A stretch of DNA of 8,528 nt from Gallionellaceae bacterium (lineage in GTDB: Bacteria; Pseudomonadota; Gammaproteobacteria; Burkholderiales; Gallionellaceae), in assembly GCA_003151655.1 (NCBI GenBank), contig PLYB01000126.1:1-8528 (forward strand). Reading direction: 5' to 3'. Positions 6,274 to 8,528 of this stretch are shown here, in pieces. A model generated the notes under the pieces. That model saw only the letters and a list, made by a program, of their open reading frames with translations, was not told the origin of the DNA and did no database searches. Each line of letters begins with the position of its first letter. Positions within the stretch are counted from its first letter, which is position 1. Made by a program: the position numbers and the translations under genes.

Positions 6274-6594
6274 TTAAGTTCGATCAGCCCAACCTACTGC
6301 ATCGCGAGTTTCCTGATTGAAACGCAGGAACTCTTCTGGTGTCAGCAAATCCAGAGACTGGATTGCGGCGAGTTCATTAAATGCAGTTGAGCGACGGTGG
6401 TCATTGAAAGTCCGGGCAATATCTTTATCGCGGCGTGCAATGATTTTGTAAATTTCCAGATAGCGCTGGTGGGCGCTGAGGGTGCCGTTGGTGTTGATAC
6501 TCTCGATTTCCGCGAGTATTCGCTGACAGAGCCGTTCAAGGGCGATTGTTCTCAATTGCCCCAGAAGTTTCCAATCGGATTCCTTGATAGTCAT
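6274..6594 (-). CDS. Conserved hypothetical helical protein
   Basis: No function is known to me. The protein has 106 residues, charged and almost entirely helical in pattern (LGQLRTIALERLCQRILAEIESI, AHQRYLEIYKIIARRDKDIARTFNDHRRSTA), without signal peptide, membrane segment or cysteine motif, so it is probably cytoplasmic. Similar short proteins (MTIKESDWK start, middle RRST, then LLTPEEFLRF) occur, as I recall, in other betaproteobacteria, sometimes with misleading transporter names. The ATG at 6594 is preferred; a TTG directly before it is possible. No clear ribosome site is visible, but the cyclic-nucleotide-binding gene ends only 23 bases upstream on the same strand, so translational coupling is likely. 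The pair may form a functional unit. Confidence 0.75.
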   Translation of the reverse strand: MTIKESDWKLLGQLRTIALERLCQRILAEIESINTNGTLSAHQRYLEIYKIIARRDKDIARTFNDHRRSTAFNELAAIQSLDLLTPEEFLRFNQETRDAVGWADRT

Positions 6595-6617
6595 CAAATC
6601 AGCCGAATTTAGAGGTT

Positions 6618-7133
6618 TTATTTATCCCGCAGCAGCTCTTCGATTTTCTTGTTGGCGGCTTGCAATTTTTTGAATAGTGCCAAGAGCAAGGCCTTGTCCA
6701 TGTAAACTTTAACTTCGCCTTCCATTTTGTCCACGACGGTTTTCCTGATTTCCACCACGATGACTTCTCCATCCGTGATGACCGTGGCTGAGCGAGTAAA
6801 TTTCTCATTGCCGAAGAAAGTGCCTTCCCCGATGCATTCCCCGCTATGTATGCTACCCACGACCTTGCCTTTGAAATATGCGGTGGCGGTGCCGTACATG
6901 AGGACGTGGAACGCGTCCATCGTGTCGCCCTCGGTAGTGATCCGCTCGTCTGCGGAAAATGTCCTGACTTCCGATTCATTGGCGATCTGGGCCAGGCAAT
7001 CACTCGGGATGGGGTCGAAAAAAGAACACCTCCTCATCTCGTTGAACTGATCGGATGACACTTCCACAAGCCGCTGCGTGAAGTTAGTCAGGCTTGCCTG
7101 AATGGCATCAGTGATGCTGTCTGTTTCGCTCAT
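6618..7133 (-). CDS. Stand-alone cyclic nucleotide-binding domain protein
   Basis: The 171-residue protein has one CAP-type cyclic nucleotide-binding domain (about residues 36-135) and no DNA-binding helix-turn-helix. It probably works as a ligand-controlled partner protein in the cytoplasm rather than as a transcription factor. The domain starts with SFFDPIPSDCLAQIANESEVRTF and continues through DERITTEGDTMDAFHVLMYGTATAY. The phosphate-binding cassette IGEGTFFGNEKFTRSATV (101-118) keeps Glu103, Arg114 and Ser115, so binding of cAMP or cGMP is plausible. The C-terminal part (138-170, ALLLALFKKLQAANKKIEELL) looks like an amphipathic or coiled-coil helix. The ATG at 7133 is chosen over one at 7181 because GGAG lies six bases before it and the extra residues look random. 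It lies 141 bases after hpnE and just before the helical hypothetical gene. Confidence 0.88.
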   Translation of the reverse strand: MSETDSITDAIQASLTNFTQRLVEVSSDQFNEMRRCSFFDPIPSDCLAQIANESEVRTFSADERITTEGDTMDAFHVLMYGTATAYFKGKVVGSIHSGECIGEGTFFGNEKFTRSATVITDGEVIVVEIRKTVVDKMEGEVKVYMDKALLLALFKKLQAANKKIEELLRDK

Positions 7134-7165
7134 TATTTGCTCCGGGGTGGTTACACATCGCCATT

Positions 7166-7181
7166 TTGCGAGGACTCGCAA
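7166..7181. promoter_or_regulatory. 16-bp inverted repeat upstream of the cyclic-nucleotide-binding gene
   Basis: TTGCGAG-GA-CTCGCAA is a perfect 7-bp inverted repeat with a 2-base spacer. It lies 33 bases before the chosen start of the minus-strand gene and within the hpnE-to-cNMP gap (7134-7274). The short spacer favours a dimer-bound operator over an RNA hairpin. On the minus strand a poor promoter-like pair, TTGCGG then CAAAAT 17 bases later, overlaps it. The role is inference. Confidence 0.35.
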
Positions 7182-7274
7182 TTTACCGCAAGATGAATTT
7201 TCGTCTGTTTTCTATTTTAATACGGAAACAATGATTAGCCACCGAGGCACATGGGTACGGAGAGGATGCAAGTT

Positions 7275-8528
7275 TTATGTGCCGCGCCTGAGGTTCACGA
7301 TTTCCTTCGCGCACCTGATTCCGCTCATCACCGCTCCCTCTAACGTGGCCGGATAATCGCCTGCCGTGTAGTCGCCCGCCAGCAGCAAATTGTCCAGCGG
7401 CGTGGTGTGGGCAGGACGGGAGAGGTTGGGTTCGCAGGAGAAGGTGGCGCGCTTTTCGGCGATGACTTGGTGCCACAACGGCGCTGCGGTGATGCCCAGT
7501 TGTTCGTGTAGTTCCTGCGCGACTTTTTGCGCGAGTTGTTCGTGTTCCAATTCCTGATGCAAACCTTCCGCGCTGATGACGGAAGCGATGAGACCGTGAT
7601 GCCCGGCGATCTGTCCTTTGTCGAAAAGCCATTGCGTGAAGCAGCGGTCGAAGCCCAGCATGGCATGGGGGAGTCGCACCGTTGCGGGGTATTGCAGATA
7701 TACGGTGTAAATGGGCTGGAAGGTCAATGCCTCGATCTGCGCGGCGATGGGTGCAAGTCGCGGCACGGCGCGCAACAGGCGTGCAGATGAGGCTGGCGAG
7801 GCGGCGCAGATGACGTGGCTGTAGCGTTGCGTACCACTTGCGGTGAGCAATTCGATTTCGTTGTCATGCGGGACGATGGCTTCTACGCCGCATGAAGTGA
7901 ATACCATGCCTCCATGTTGTTTGACGTATTCTGCTGCGCGATCTGGAAACAGCGTGGAGAAGTCAACGCGCGGTAGCAGCATGTCGCTATCACTACGCGA
8001 GCCGTTCAGGCTGTCGCGTAAAACATTCAGCAGTATCTGGGCGGAAGCTTTGTGCGCCGGGGTGTTGAGCGCGGATATGCAGATCGGTTCCCACAGCAGG
8101 CGGATCAGTTCGTCGTCCTGCTTGTGAGCGCGCAGCAGTTCGAGCACGGTTGTGTCGTGTGGCAGGGCGAAATTGCTGCGGTGCATGACGAGCATGAAGC
8201 GAGCGGCGCTGAAGCTCTGTGCGAACGTCAGCCCATGCGCGGCTAGCAGTCCGACCAGTAGATGCAGCGGAGCGGGCAGGGGAGGAGCTTTCAGTTCAAA
8301 GCGGTTGTGCAGGGTGAGTTGCAGCGGCAGGCGCAGGAAGTCGTGTTCGATATCTCCGCCGACTTGTGCGATGAGTTGCAGCGTGTGGCGATAACAGCCA
8401 AGCAGGATGTGCTGGCCGTTGTCCAGTTGTGTATCGTTGCTCCACATGCCGCGCGCGCGTCCGCCAAGCTGTTTAGCGCTCTCGAATACCGTGACGGAGA
8501 TGTCGCGTTCAGCCAGCTTGACCGCCGC
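7275..8528 (-). CDS. hpnE: Hydroxysqualene dehydroxylase HpnE (5' end outside window)
   Basis: HpnE is an FAD-dependent amine-oxidase/desaturase-like enzyme. With HpnC and HpnD it makes squalene from farnesyl diphosphate, reducing hydroxysqualene to squalene for hopanoid synthesis. The frame is open through the window edge: the codons before the ATG at 8447 read AAVKLAERDISVTVFESAKQ and then LGGRARG, the second half of the FAD-binding Rossmann motif. The annotated start therefore lies beyond 8528 and 417 residues are visible. Further family marks are the QLDNGQHILLGCYRHT stretch, LWEPICISALNTP in the middle and the C-terminal FAD-contacting LLLAGDYTAGDYPATLEGAVMSG. The usual length is about 430-450 residues, so only the extreme N-terminus with GxGxxG is missing. 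Carotenoid-type desaturases are related, but the motif set fits HpnE best. Confidence 0.9.
   Translation of the reverse strand, partial: AAVKLAERDISVTVFESAKQLGGRARGMWSNDTQLDNGQHILLGCYRHTLQLIAQVGGDIEHDFLRLPLQLTLHNRFELKAPPLPAPLHLLVGLLAAHGLTFAQSFSAARFMLVMHRSNFALPHDTTVLELLRAHKQDDELIRLLWEPICISALNTPAHKASAQILLNVLRDSLNGSRSDSDMLLPRVDFSTLFPDRAAEYVKQHGGMVFTSCGVEAIVPHDNEIELLTASGTQRYSHVICAASPASSARLLRAVPRLAPIAAQIEALTFQPIYTVYLQYPATVRLPHAMLGFDRCFTQWLFDKGQIAGHHGLIASVISAEGLHQELEHEQLAQKVAQELHEQLGITAAPLWHQVIAEKRATFSCEPNLSRPAHTTPLDNLLLAGDYTAGDYPATLEGAVMSGIRCAKEIVNLRRGT

Noticed and set aside
6053..6274. Minus-strand frame of 73 codons in the 6133-6273 gap
   Set aside because: It overlaps the plus-strand membrane protein gene antisense, has no recognisable motif, and covers repeat-like sequence.
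7134..7181. Longer start for the cyclic-nucleotide-binding gene at 7181
   Set aside because: The added residues have no family resemblance, and the ATG at 7133 has a clear GGAG upstream. The longer form would also overlap the palindrome.
7183..8394. Several long frames antisense or out of frame to hpnE
   Set aside because: They are typical shadows of a GC-rich coding frame and show no protein family patterns.
1..8528. CRISPR array, tRNA or rRNA genes
   Set aside because: No regularly spaced repeats, cloverleaf-like sequence or rRNA signatures were seen on either strand by eye.

Overview
The window looks like a betaproteobacterial chromosome, probably a hopanoid-making member of the Nitrosomonadales/Gallionellaceae type. 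This rests on the rnr-rlmB gene pair, an hpnE gene and the style of the proteins; the genus is inference. The two edges are GC-richer housekeeping sequence. The centre (about 1419-6273) is visibly AT-richer and holds accessory genes.

Left edge, plus strand: the 3' end of rnr (RNase R, cut by the window start), then rlmB (23S rRNA Gm2251 methyltransferase). Between them lies a perfect 29-bp inverted repeat of the REP type. This is the classical pairing of an RNA-decay exonuclease with an rRNA-modification enzyme.

Centre: after a 314-bp gene-free stretch comes a type II toxin-antitoxin operon, with a RelE/HigB (Gp49-like) toxin first and an XRE-type antitoxin second. A near-consensus promoter sits so close to the toxin ATG that the mRNA would be nearly leaderless, whereas the antitoxin has a strong Shine-Dalgarno site. 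Convergent to it is the most striking gene of the window: a single uninterrupted minus-strand ORF of about 970 codons. It joins a TM0106/RecB-Cas4-like region with an Fe-S-type cysteine cluster, a DEDDy RNase H-like exonuclease domain, a zinc ribbon, and a complete IS66-like DDE transposase domain. Its ends carry a short candidate inverted repeat, but no target duplication was found. Next is a gene-poor stretch with degenerate repeats, then a small membrane-anchored protein of unknown function (possible PH-like fold), and a second copy of the same degenerate repeat.

Right edge, minus strand, in transcription order: hpnE (hydroxysqualene dehydroxylase, hopanoid synthesis; its 5' end is beyond the window), a stand-alone cyclic-nucleotide-binding protein with a 16-bp palindrome upstream, and a small helical conserved hypothetical protein. 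The last two are probably co-transcribed.

No tRNA, rRNA or CRISPR array was seen. The nuclease-transposase fusion is the best candidate for an undescribed system. As far as I recall, similar fused proteins occur in databases without experimental characterisation.
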